A stretch of 6,518 bases of DNA. Origin: Thiobacillus sp. UBA2487. Its GTDB lineage: Bacteria; Pseudomonadota; Gammaproteobacteria; Burkholderiales; Sulfuriferulaceae. Below, one piece after another: positions 1-6,518 of the stretch. The stretch spans positions 1-6,518 of the forward strand of contig DDOT01000117.1 of the NCBI GenBank assembly GCA_002341815.1, read 5' to 3'. A program made the position numbers and the translations under genes. Each line of letters opens with the position of its first letter. Position 1 is the stretch's first letter. Below the pieces are notes generated by a model. That model was not told where the DNA came from. It worked only from the letters and a program-made list of their open reading frames with translations, and did not search any database.

Positions 1-367
1 GGAACGCATTGCAGGCATCGTGCAGAAAACCCGGTGTTTTGACAGCAGCCGTGCCGATAATAACGTACTGCACGCCAATATCCAGATAACGGGCAATGGT
101 ATCCAGATCACGAATGCCACCCCCTAATTGCACCGGCACCTCACCGCCAACCTCATTCACAATTTGACGAATGGCCGATTCATTAACCGGCTTGCCGGCA
201 AATGCCCCGTTCAAATCCACCAAGTGCAACCGACGAACCCCTTTACCCAGCCAATGACGCGCCATTTCAGCCGGGTTTTCAGAAAACAGGGTGGCGTCTT
301 CCATAACGCCCTGTCGCAAACGTACGCAATGACCATCCTTAAGGTCGATAGCGGGAATTATCAGCAT
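1..367 (-). CDS. hisA: HisA, ProFAR isomerase (partial, C-terminus beyond left edge)
   Basis: 1-(5-phosphoribosyl)-5-[(5-phosphoribosylamino)methylideneamino]imidazole-4-carboxamide isomerase (EC 5.3.1.16) is a cytoplasmic TIM barrel that opens the aminoaldose ring of ProFAR to give PRFAR, the fourth step of histidine synthesis. The first 122 residues are present, about half of the usual 240-250. They begin [12 protein letters not shown], which carries the catalytic Asp at residue 8. The LVDLNGA segment follows at about 49-55, then the phosphate-site strand LGGGIRD at about 81-87, and IIGTAAVK at 103-110. The second catalytic Asp, expected near residue 127-130, lies outside the window. The ATG at 367 starts exactly at the conserved N-terminus. 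Its ribosome site is weak, with only an A-rich stretch in front. It is the last his gene visible, 52 bases after hisH, and hisF would be expected next. Family assignment is very secure. Confidence 0.97.
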   Translation of the reverse strand, partial: MLIIPAIDLKDGHCVRLRQGVMEDATLFSENPAEMARHWLGKGVRRLHLVDLNGAFAGKPVNESAIRQIVNEVGGEVPVQLGGGIRDLDTIARYLDIGVQYVIIGTAAVKTPGFLHDACNAF

Positions 368-419
368 GATTTTTAACCAATATTACAAGCAAGTTGCAAA
401 TTTGCCAGTGTTCAGCATT

Positions 420-1088
420 TTAAGCTGCTGACGACTGACCCACATTACCATCCCATTTAACAAAATTGCCAAGCAAGGCCAAACCGGCCTCCTGACTTTT
501 CTCCGGGTGAAACTGCACGGCAAATACATTACCAACCGCCACTGCACTGGCAAATGCAAATGGATAATCAGTGGAACCAGCCAGATGTATGGCATTGGCC
601 GGTTGCACATAATAACTATGCACAAAATAAAAGCGGGCATGTTCTGCCACACCGATCCACAACGGGTGAGCGGTAACCTGCGCCACCTCATTCCATCCCA
701 TGTGTGGCACCTTCATGCGCCCACCGTGCGACTCAAGCTGTAACGATTCAGGAAAACGCCGCACCCTGCCGGGTAAAAGCCCCAAACCGGCCACATCACC
801 TTCTTCGCTGTGTTCAAACAACGCCTGCATTCCCAGGCAAATACCCAAGAACGGTTTGCTGCGCGCCGCTTGTATCAACGGTTCTCGCAGCCCCCTTGCA
901 TCCAGCTCGCGAATACAGTCGCCCATCGCGCCAACCCCCGGAAATACCACCCGATCAGCATCAGCCAAACGATGCGGGTCATCGGTTATCACCACCTGCA
1001 CATCCAGCCCGGCCACATGTTGCAACGCTTGCGCCACGGAACGCAAATTGCCCATGCCGTAATCAATAACCGCCACGGTGGATTTCAT
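420..1088 (-). CDS. hisH: HisH, glutaminase subunit of imidazole glycerol phosphate synthase
   Basis: HisH is a class I glutamine amidotransferase. It hydrolyses glutamine and channels ammonia to HisF, which makes imidazole glycerol phosphate and AICAR from PRFAR. The product is 222 residues, slightly longer than the usual 200-215. Visible marks are the N-terminal strand VAVIDYGMGNLRSV (5-18), the oxyanion-region PGVGAMGDC (50-58), the nucleophile Cys84 in FLGICLGMQ, and the His194/Glu196 pair in QFHPEKS. The triad is complete. An in-frame GTG lies five codons upstream, but the ATG at 1088 matches the family N-terminus and has GGAG (bases 1098-1101) nine bases ahead. The GTG would overlap that ribosome site. 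It sits between hisB (61-base gap) and hisA (52-base gap) and acts as a heterodimer with HisF, which is off-window. The C-terminal tail after residue 212 is low in conservation. Confidence 0.97.
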   Translation of the reverse strand: MKSTVAVIDYGMGNLRSVAQALQHVAGLDVQVVITDDPHRLADADRVVFPGVGAMGDCIRELDARGLREPLIQAARSKPFLGICLGMQALFEHSEEGDVAGLGLLPGRVRRFPESLQLESHGGRMKVPHMGWNEVAQVTAHPLWIGVAEHARFYFVHSYYVQPANAIHLAGSTDYPFAFASAVAVGNVFAVQFHPEKSQEAGLALLGNFVKWDGNVGQSSAA

Positions 1089-1149
1089 GCGCCAGCGCTC
1101 CACAATACCACTGTACGAAACGAGTCAGATGAATTAAACCACGGTTTCA

Positions 1150-1740
1150 TCACAACGAGCCTTTGGTCGACGGCATGGCCTGGCTGGAAATGCGCGGATC
1201 GAATTCGGCCGCCATACGCAATGCGCGACCAAACGCTTTGAACAGACTTTCAGCTTGGTGGTGCGAATTCACTCCGCGCAAATTATCCATGTGCAAGGTA
1301 ATGGCAGCATGGTTGACGAAACCCTGAAAAAACTCGCGCACCAACTCCACATCAAAATCACCAATCTTGTCCCGGGTAAACGGTACATCATACGTCATCA
1401 TCGGCCGACCCGACAGGTCAATCACCACGCGTGACAACGCCTCATCCAACGGAACATACGCATAGCCATAACGACGAACGCCCTTTTTATCGCCTATCGC
1501 GCGTGCAAAGGCTTGACCAAGCGTTATACCGATGTCTTCTACCGTATGATGAGCATCAATCTGTAAATCGCCTTGCGCTTTCACCCGGATATTCATCACC
1601 CCATGTCGTGCAATCTGGTCAACCATGTGATCCAGAAACGGCAACCCGGTATCAAATTCGCCGTGCCCTTCTCCATCCAAATTAAGAGAAACGCTGATTT
1701 GTGTTTCAAGGGTGTTGCGATTTACGTCTGCTTTACGCAT
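1150..1740 (-). CDS. hisB: HisB, monofunctional imidazoleglycerol-phosphate dehydratase
   Basis: This enzyme (EC 4.2.1.19) dehydrates imidazole glycerol phosphate to imidazole acetol phosphate, using two Mn ions bound by histidine-rich motifs. The product is 196 residues, the standard size for the stand-alone dehydratase. It therefore lacks the N-terminal histidinol-phosphatase domain of enteric HisB. Visible are [12 protein letters not shown] (36-47, His38 and His46), the first metal motif [10 protein letters not shown] (62-71), the mirrored second motif [18 protein letters not shown] (158-175), and the conserved tail PSTKG. The ATG at 1740 was chosen because [13 protein letters not shown] matches the family start and leaves a clean 19-base gap to hisC. 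A longer reading to 1797 would overlap hisC with non-conserved residues. The upstream AGAAAG is a weak ribosome site. Histidinol-phosphate phosphatase must be encoded elsewhere. Confidence 0.97.
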   Translation of the reverse strand: MRKADVNRNTLETQISVSLNLDGEGHGEFDTGLPFLDHMVDQIARHGVMNIRVKAQGDLQIDAHHTVEDIGITLGQAFARAIGDKKGVRRYGYAYVPLDEALSRVVIDLSGRPMMTYDVPFTRDKIGDFDVELVREFFQGFVNHAAITLHMDNLRGVNSHHQAESLFKAFGRALRMAAEFDPRISSQAMPSTKGSL

Positions 1741-1759
1741 GATATGTGTCTTTCTATGG

Positions 1760-2851
1760 CTAATCGAGCGTAATTGCGCTGTCGGCCCTAGTTCCAACCA
1801 GCCGTACCAAAACAGTCAACAGCGCATCACATTGGGCCTCAGTCCCGATTGTAATGCGGACGAATGCAGAAATGCGCGCCGGACGACGAAAATGGCGCAC
1901 AACAATGTTGTTTTCCCGCAACTGTGCAGCCAACTGTTCACCCGGGATCGCCGGGTGGCGAGCGAGAATAAAGTTTGCGCTGGATGGCAGGATTTCGAAT
2001 CCCATTTCCTGCATGCGCAAACACAATGCTTCACGCGAATGAACAATTCGGTTGCGGGTTTCAATGAACCATGCCGAATCCGCCAACGCAGCCTGGGCAC
2101 CGGCTTGAGCCAATCGGCCGAGCGGATACGAGTTAAAGCTGTCTTTCACCCGCGTAAGCCCTTCTATCAATTCGGGTGATCCCACGGCATATCCCACACG
2201 CAAGCCGGCCAACCCGTGCGACTTGGACAAGGTACGCACCACCAACAATTGTGGGTAACGATGCACCAACGCCATCACTGATCGGGCGCCAAAATCAACA
2301 TAAGCCTCATCCACCAGCACCACACTATCTGAATTGGCCTGGAGCAAGTCTTCTATTTGTTCCAACGGTAATGCAATGCCTGTGGGGGCATTCGGATTGG
2401 GAAACACAATGCCGCCATTCTGCCGCCGATAGTCCTGCAAACGAATCTGAAATTGCTCGTCAAGTGGCACTTGTTCAAACGCAATACCATACAAGTCACA
2501 GTACACCGGATAAAAACTGTAGGTCACATCAGGAAACAGCACAGGCGCCTCATGACATAACAACGCATTAAACGCATGCGCCAACACCTCGTCCGAGCCA
2601 TTGCCAACAAACACCTGCTGACGATCGACGTTGTGCAATCCAGCAATGGTATCGCGCAACGCATCACTAGCCGGATCAGGATACAACCGCAGATGCTCGC
2701 AGTTGGCAGCCTGAATGGCCTCTAATGCCTGTGGACTCGGTCCATACGGGTTTTCATTGGTATTCAGCTTGATCAACCCTGGCTGCTTGGGTTGCTCACC
2801 CGGAACATATGGCACCAGATTGCGCGTGGTTTCACTCCAATAACGGCTCAC
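1760..2851 (-). CDS. hisC: HisC, histidinol-phosphate aminotransferase
   Basis: HisC is a PLP enzyme of fold type I (EC 2.6.1.9). It converts imidazole acetol phosphate and glutamate to histidinol phosphate and 2-oxoglutarate, working as a cytoplasmic dimer. The product is 363 residues, normal for the family. Landmarks are [14 protein letters not shown] (27-40), the cofactor-phosphate loop GNGSDE (83-88), PNPNAPTG (151-158), DEAYVDF (181-187) with Asp181 and Tyr184 as cofactor contacts, and [16 protein letters not shown] (207-222) with Schiff-base Lys210 and Arg218. The start is a GTG at 2851. It is preferred because [21 protein letters not shown] is the typical HisC opening and no ATG fits. 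A purine-rich AGAGAG lies eight bases ahead. It follows hisD by 21 bases and precedes hisB by 19, so translation is probably closely linked. Some HisC enzymes also act on aromatic amino acid precursors; that cannot be judged here. Confidence 0.97.
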   Translation of the reverse strand: MSRYWSETTRNLVPYVPGEQPKQPGLIKLNTNENPYGPSPQALEAIQAANCEHLRLYPDPASDALRDTIAGLHNVDRQQVFVGNGSDEVLAHAFNALLCHEAPVLFPDVTYSFYPVYCDLYGIAFEQVPLDEQFQIRLQDYRRQNGGIVFPNPNAPTGIALPLEQIEDLLQANSDSVVLVDEAYVDFGARSVMALVHRYPQLLVVRTLSKSHGLAGLRVGYAVGSPELIEGLTRVKDSFNSYPLGRLAQAGAQAALADSAWFIETRNRIVHSREALCLRMQEMGFEILPSSANFILARHPAIPGEQLAAQLRENNIVVRHFRRPARISAFVRITIGTEAQCDALLTVLVRLVGTRADSAITLD

Positions 2852-2872
2852 GACTCTATCTCTCTGTAAAAA

Positions 2873-4177
2873 TCAGACAGCTTCCATTCGGTAAGCGGCC
2901 GATCGCGCATGCGCCTGCAAGCCCTCACCTTCCGCCAATTCCACGGCAATCTGCCCCAGCGTTTGCGCTCCCGCGCGCGAAACCTGAATCAAACTGGTGC
3001 GTTTCTGAAAATCATATACGCCCAGCGGACTGGAAAACCGTGCGGTGCGCGATGTGGGCAATACATGATTCGGCCCCGCACAATAATCACCCAGCGATTC
3101 GCACGTATGATGCCCCATGAAAATAGCCCCGGCATGGCGAATTTTACCGGCCCACGCAGCTGGGTCGTCCACCGACAACTCTAAATGTTCCGGTGCAATA
3201 TGATTGGCAATGTCTATTGCTTCATCCAGATCACGCACCAAAATCAAGGCAGCCCGATCACGCAGTGATGTCTCAATCACCTGTCGACGCGACATATCGG
3301 GTAACAAACGCGCAATACTGTCTTTAACGGCTTCAATATGAGCGGCATCAGGGCACAGCAAAATCGACTGCGCCAATTCATCATGCTCAGCCTGAGAAAA
3401 CAGATCCATTGCTACCCAGTCGGGTGAAACGTGACCATCGCTGATAATCAGAATCTCGGATGGCCCGGCGACCATATCAATCCCCACCGTACCAAATACG
3501 CGGCGTTTGGCAGAGGCAACATAAGCATTACCCGGCCCCACTATCTTGTCAACTTGGGGAATAGTAGCCGTGCCATACGCCAATGCACCAATGGCCTGCG
3601 CGCCGCCGATGGTAAATACGCGGGTCACACCGGCCACGGCTGCGGCCGCCAGCACCAATTCATTTTGCACGCCATCCGGCGTCGGCACAACCATGATTAA
3701 TTCTTTTACACCCGCCACCTGCGCTGGAATGGCATTCATCAGCACCGACGACGGATAGGCAGCTTTTCCACCCGGCACATACAAACCGACCCGATCCAGC
3801 GAGGTGACTTGTTGACCCAGCATCGTGCCATCCGTCTCGACATAATGCCAAGAGCTCATTAACTGACGCGAATGATACGCACGAATACGCTCAGCCGCTT
3901 GTTCAAGGGCCTGACGACGCGCAGGGGCAAGCCCATTCAATGCTTGCTGCAGGCGTTCCACAGGCAGTTCCAGCTCAGCCATCGATGTGGCTGCCAAGCG
4001 ATCAAAGCGCCTGGTGAATTCCAACACCGCTGCATCGCCTTCGCCACGTACCCGATGCAATATATCCTCAACGGCGTGTTCAATTGATGCGTCTTGCCCC
4101 GCATCCAGCGCAAGCCGCTTGGCCAATGCGTGTTGAAAACCAGGGGCACGAGAATCCAGGGTAAACAGGTTCAACAT
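2873..4177 (-). CDS. hisD: HisD, histidinol dehydrogenase
   Basis: HisD (EC 1.1.1.23) is a zinc- and NAD-dependent homodimer that carries out the last two oxidations, L-histidinol to L-histidinal to L-histidine. The product is 434 residues, the normal family length. It shows [18 protein letters not shown] (128-145), the GPGNAYV loop (214-220), and [10 protein letters not shown] (238-247). The expected zinc ligands are in place: Gln262 and His265 in FSQAEHDE, Asp364 in [10 protein letters not shown], and His423 near the C-terminus. The catalytic pair Glu330/His331 sits in IAPEHLEL. The frame is open for 41 codons further upstream, to 4300, but that extension is unconserved and crosses the likely promoter. 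The ATG at 4177 starts at the family N-terminus, with GGA five bases ahead. It is the first gene of the visible operon. The usual first gene, hisG, is not next to it. Confidence 0.98.
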   Translation of the reverse strand: MLNLFTLDSRAPGFQHALAKRLALDAGQDASIEHAVEDILHRVRGEGDAAVLEFTRRFDRLAATSMAELELPVERLQQALNGLAPARRQALEQAAERIRAYHSRQLMSSWHYVETDGTMLGQQVTSLDRVGLYVPGGKAAYPSSVLMNAIPAQVAGVKELIMVVPTPDGVQNELVLAAAAVAGVTRVFTIGGAQAIGALAYGTATIPQVDKIVGPGNAYVASAKRRVFGTVGIDMVAGPSEILIISDGHVSPDWVAMDLFSQAEHDELAQSILLCPDAAHIEAVKDSIARLLPDMSRRQVIETSLRDRAALILVRDLDEAIDIANHIAPEHLELSVDDPAAWAGKIRHAGAIFMGHHTCESLGDYCAGPNHVLPTSRTARFSSPLGVYDFQKRTSLIQVSRAGAQTLGQIAVELAEGEGLQAHARSAAYRMEAV

Positions 4178-4207
4178 GACAGTCCGGTGACAGTATGAGA
4201 AAAGGGC

Positions 4208-4237
4208 ATTATACCTGCAATTTTGCCCGGCGTTCAT
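4208..4237 (-). promoter_or_regulatory. Likely sigma70 promoter of the hisDCBHA operon
   Basis: Reading the minus strand, a perfect TATAAT lies at 4213-4208. Upstream of it, ATGAAC at 4237-4232 shares the TGA core with TTGACA after an 18-base spacer. The -35 match is poor (3 of 6), so the box depends on the strong -10. Transcription would start near 4201, giving a leader of about 24 bases before the hisD ATG. That leaves no room for a his leader peptide and attenuator. The site also supports the 4177 start over the longer hisD reading. The call rests on sequence matching and position only. Confidence 0.6.
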
Positions 4238-4244
4238 GCCACAG

Positions 4245-4256
4245 ACGCAAATGCGT
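4245..4256. repeat. Short inverted repeat in the hisD-selO control region
   Basis: ACGCA and TGCGT form perfect five-base arms around a two-base centre. The element sits just upstream of the hisD -35 region, about 50 bases before the predicted his transcription start and about 50 bases before the selO -35. Position and symmetry suit a regulator site, but a five-base arm can arise by chance and no known operator consensus is recognised. Confidence 0.25.
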
Positions 4257-4306
4257 AAGGGAATGGGATTCGCGCGCAGACGAATTGAGACACGTCGCAA
4301 TAATAG

Positions 4307-4335
4307 TTGACAAAATAACTCGGGAAAATTACCAT
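4307..4335 (+). promoter_or_regulatory. Candidate selO promoter (TTGACA / TACCAT)
   Basis: A perfect -35 hexamer TTGACA (4307-4312) is followed, after 17 bases, by TACCAT (4330-4335), which matches TATAAT at four of six positions. The predicted start of transcription, 6-8 bases past the -10, falls at about 4341-4343, on or next to the selO ATG. This would make a leaderless or nearly leaderless mRNA. An alternative -10, AATAAT at 4299-4304, would give a leader of about 30 bases but has no recognisable -35 box. Confidence 0.45.
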
Positions 4336-4342
4336 TCAGCGC

Positions 4343-5791
4343 ATGACAAACGCATTCCCACCCTCACTTGGCCAACGGTTTTTAAACTTGCCCACGGCGC
4401 TATATCACCCGATTCAGGCAGAGCCATTGCCCAATCCGACTTTGCTGCATTGGAATGAACCAGTGGCCGAGTTGGCCGACATTCAGCGAGGCGAAATCGA
4501 TCCGCATAAATTGGCCGCTTATTTGGCCGGCAACCAATCATGGCCCGGCAGCACACCCTGCGCCAGCGTTTATGCCGGCCACCAGTTTGGTTATTTCGTA
4601 CCGCAACTGGGCGATGGTCGCGCACTCTTGCTGGGTGACCGCAATGGCTGGGAATTACAGCTAAAAGGGAGCGGACGCACACCTTGGTCGCGCGCTGGCG
4701 ATGGCCGCGCGGTCTTGCGCTCCAGCCTGCGTGAATACCTGTGCTCGGAAGCCATGCATGGGCTGGGGGTTCCTACCACCCGCGCCCTGTCGTTAATTGG
4801 CAGTCCGTTACCAGTTTGGCGGGAAACCGAAGAAACCGCCGCCGTGGTTCTGCGCATGAGCCCCAGCTTTATTCGCTTCGGTCATTTTGAATGGCTGTCT
4901 CACCACAAGCAAACTGCAACGTTACGTACATTGGCCGATTTCGTCATCACCCATCACTTCCCTTCCTGGCAAACCCACCCCGAGCGTTACGCACGGCTAT
5001 TTGCCGAAATCACGCGCCTGACCGCGCACTTGATGGCACACTGGCAATCGGTTGGTTTTACCCATGGGGTCATGAACACCGATAATATGTCAATTCTGGG
5101 ACTAACCTTGGACTACGGCCCGTTTGGTTTCCTCGACACTTACCAGGCCGATTTTGTGTGTAACCATACCGATGCACATGGCCGCTACGCTTACGACCAA
5201 CAACCCGATGTCGGCGCATGGAACCTGACCCGACTGGCCCAAGCCATGGTCTCTTTGGTTTCTTCTGACGAATTGAAAGCCATACTGGACACTTACCCAT
5301 CCCAATTTGCCACCCATTACATTCAACTGATGAGCCGTCGACTTGGCCTGAAACCCGCTCGGCAACACACCGGCGTCATTTTGGGACTACTGGAACTCAT
5401 GCAATCCAACCAATTGGATTATCATGGTTTTTTTCGCGATCTGTGCGCGTTTGATACGACTCCCGACGCCAAAAATCACGCCTTGCGCGACCAATGCCGT
5501 CAGCGCGAACAATTTGATCAATGGGCCGCGCAATGGCGCCACGCACTGACCGAAGATGGGGTTAGCGATGCCGATCGACGCGGGATAATGTTACGCCACA
5601 ACCCAAAATACATATTGCGCAATCATTTGGCCGAAGAAATCATTCACGAAGTACGTGATCGACACAATACCGAGGTGCTCAACGATATCATTCGGGTATT
5701 GCATGCCCCTTTTGATGAACACCCCGATCTGGCACGCTGGGCAGCACCGCCGCCAGCCGGTACGCGCATTGAGCTGAGTTGCTCATCATGA
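4343..5791 (+). CDS. selO: SelO (YdiU), pseudokinase-fold protein adenylyltransferase
   Basis: SelO proteins have a protein-kinase-like fold that binds ATP in a flipped orientation and transfers AMP to Ser, Thr or Tyr of target proteins. Known bacterial targets include metabolic and redox proteins. The product is 482 residues, against 478 in E. coli YdiU. Motifs in order are YAGHQFG (77-83), QLGDGRA (88-94), the nucleotide-site Lys108 in [20 protein letters not shown] (119-131, with Glu131), the catalytic-loop-like [10 protein letters not shown] (241-250, Asp247 and Asn248), the metal-binding [10 protein letters not shown] (256-265, Asp257), and the C-terminal SCSS with Cys480. Cys480 sits where eukaryotic SelO carries selenocysteine. 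Cys273 in FVCNH is the likely disulfide partner. The ATG at 4343 gives the usual N-terminal length, though no good ribosome site precedes it. It is divergent from hisD. Family assignment is very secure; targets in this organism are unknown. Confidence 0.97.
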   Translation: MTNAFPPSLGQRFLNLPTALYHPIQAEPLPNPTLLHWNEPVAELADIQRGEIDPHKLAAYLAGNQSWPGSTPCASVYAGHQFGYFVPQLGDGRALLLGDRNGWELQLKGSGRTPWSRAGDGRAVLRSSLREYLCSEAMHGLGVPTTRALSLIGSPLPVWRETEETAAVVLRMSPSFIRFGHFEWLSHHKQTATLRTLADFVITHHFPSWQTHPERYARLFAEITRLTAHLMAHWQSVGFTHGVMNTDNMSILGLTLDYGPFGFLDTYQADFVCNHTDAHGRYAYDQQPDVGAWNLTRLAQAMVSLVSSDELKAILDTYPSQFATHYIQLMSRRLGLKPARQHTGVILGLLELMQSNQLDYHGFFRDLCAFDTTPDAKNHALRDQCRQREQFDQWAAQWRHALTEDGVSDADRRGIMLRHNPKYILRNHLAEEIIHEVRDRHNTEVLNDIIRVLHAPFDEHPDLARWAAPPPAGTRIELSCSS

Positions 5792-5873
5792 GAAGATCGG
5801 GCTACACAAGATGCGGAACCAATCACCCATCCATCAAGTCCTAGCAAGAACATTAATCGCCGAGAATATCAAG

Positions 5874-6518
5874 ATGTCATCCCCTGCTATCGATCTAAAA
5901 GGACAATTTCGTCAACAGGCACAGGGTGCTCTGAGCCTGAATATTGCCTTTATCGGCATCACCAACCAATTATTCACCACGCTTCACACACTGAAATCAG
6001 CCACTGCTGACGAACTGGCGCGTGCTACCGGCATGGATCCCGCTTACACCGTGCGTTGGTGCGATGCCGCGTATGCCTTCGGTTATTTAGATACAGAACA
6101 CGATCATTTCAGTTTAACCGAACAAGGACTGGCCATGCGTCCGGATGCCACCGATTCATTGGTACCCATGGCCATTCAGTCTGTTTTGTCGGCACACATG
6201 GCGGAACGGGCCGCCGGACTGATGCGTAGCGGCGAGCGTCCTGGCGAATCAGTGCTGGCAGAACGCGCCACCATTTTGCCTTGGTTTGGCAGTATGCTGG
6301 AAACCGGTTTTTCACCCATGTTTGAGCAAACCATCTGCCCGGCCATTCCAGAGTTTGCTGAAGTGGATGCCAAGGGCGGACTAGCCGTTGATCTTGGTTG
6401 CGGTAATGGTTGGTATTTACGCGCACTGGCGCGACGTTGCGGACATCTACGCGGCTTGGGAATTGACGGATTTGCGGAAAATGTCAGTCAAGCCACCGCA
6501 CTCGCGCAAGCCGCCGGC
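5874..6518 (+). CDS. SAM-dependent methyltransferase with N-terminal winged-helix-like domain (partial, cut by right edge)
   Basis: The frame stays open to the last base, giving 215 residues of an unfinished protein. Residues about 10-90 look like a winged-helix domain. A helical stretch around residues 16-37 (GALSLNIAFIGITNQLF) is followed by a helix-turn-helix-like part with TADELARATGMDPAYTVRW (44-62) and a wing-like end, FGYLDTEHDHFSLTEQGLAM. This arrangement is seen in Rv2258c-type methyltransferases and, more loosely, in O-methyltransferases, where the domain usually serves dimerisation. A linker leads to the Rossmann motif I AVDLGCGNGWYLRAL (171-185). An acidic residue after strand 2 (GLGIDGF, Asp198) is positioned to bind the SAM ribose. 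The substrate cannot be deduced, since the rest of the catalytic domain is outside the window. The ATG at 5874 has GAGAA nearby. An in-frame ATG at 5811, 19 bases after the selO stop, would add 21 residues. It probably follows selO in one transcript. Confidence 0.85.
   Translation, partial: MSSPAIDLKGQFRQQAQGALSLNIAFIGITNQLFTTLHTLKSATADELARATGMDPAYTVRWCDAAYAFGYLDTEHDHFSLTEQGLAMRPDATDSLVPMAIQSVLSAHMAERAAGLMRSGERPGESVLAERATILPWFGSMLETGFSPMFEQTICPAIPEFAEVDAKGGLAVDLGCGNGWYLRALARRCGHLRGLGIDGFAENVSQATALAQAAG

Noticed and set aside
383..1241. Several 78-143 codon open frames overlapping hisH on both strands
   Set aside because: All are shadows of the intact hisH frame, with unnatural composition (rich in Pro, His, Cys, Arg) and no family similarity.
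1741..1797. 19-codon N-terminal extension of hisB overlapping the end of hisC
   Set aside because: The residues do not resemble any HisB N-terminus, and the ATG at 1740 matches the family start.
1712..2179. Long plus-strand open frame of 155 codons antisense to hisC
   Set aside because: It overlaps the well-conserved hisC C-terminal half in the opposite strand, has no recognisable motif, and is the sort of shadow frame expected opposite a GC-moderate gene.
4285..4290. TTGAGA as a second selO -35 box
   Set aside because: No acceptable -10 hexamer lies 16-18 bases downstream; that spacing falls on TTGACA itself.
4178..4300. 41-codon N-terminal extension of hisD, or a separate leader peptide
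   Set aside because: The extension is not conserved in HisD and crosses the TATAAT box. It has one His codon only, so it is not a his leader peptide.
4343..5791. Repeated TTGGCC hexamer through selO and its surroundings
   Set aside because: In selO most copies are in-frame Leu-Ala codon pairs (TTG GCC), so codon preference explains them. They are irregularly spaced and not an uptake signal.
5792..5873. Possible rho-independent terminator after selO
   Set aside because: No GC-rich stem followed by a T-run can be drawn in this interval.
1..6518. Neisserial or Pasteurellaceae DNA uptake sequences
   Set aside because: I looked for the GCCGTCTGAA and AAGTGCGGT cores and did not see them on either strand by eye.

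Overview
This window is an ordinary chromosomal stretch of a Gram-negative bacterium, most likely a beta- or gammaproteobacterium. By eye the G+C is a little above 50 percent. The his gene order D-C-B-H-A is the classical proteobacterial one. HisB is the short monofunctional dehydratase rather than the long fused enterobacterial form, which argues against an enteric bacterium and fits Betaproteobacteria or non-enteric Gammaproteobacteria. No species can be named from the sequence alone.

Left two thirds (1-4177, minus strand): a tightly packed histidine biosynthesis operon read right to left, hisD (4177-2873), hisC (2851-1760), hisB (1740-1150), hisH (1088-420) and hisA (367 to beyond base 1). 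The gaps are 21, 19, 61 and 52 bases. The encoded enzymes are histidinol dehydrogenase, histidinol-phosphate aminotransferase, imidazoleglycerol-phosphate dehydratase, the glutaminase subunit of IGP synthase, and the ProFAR isomerase. The synthase subunit hisF would be expected just off the left edge. hisG is absent from the head of the operon, which starts at hisD behind its own promoter-like site.

Middle (4178-4342): a 165-base divergent control region between hisD and selO. It holds a TATAAT box for the his operon with a predicted leader of about 24 bases, too short for a his attenuator. It also holds a TTGACA/TACCAT promoter-like pair for selO, placed so close to the ATG that the selO transcript may be leaderless. 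Two short inverted repeats lie here too.

Right third (4343-6518, plus strand): a complete selO (ydiU) gene for the SelO pseudokinase-fold protein AMPylator, with its C-terminal redox cysteine. After it comes the first 215 codons of a SAM-dependent methyltransferase with an N-terminal winged-helix-like domain, cut by the right edge. No terminator is visible between the two, so they may be co-transcribed.

I see no RNA genes, mobile elements, CRISPR arrays or prophage remnants. I do not see a convincing undescribed system. The points most worth a second look are the selO/methyltransferase pair, the possible leaderless selO start, and the his operon that lacks hisG at its head.
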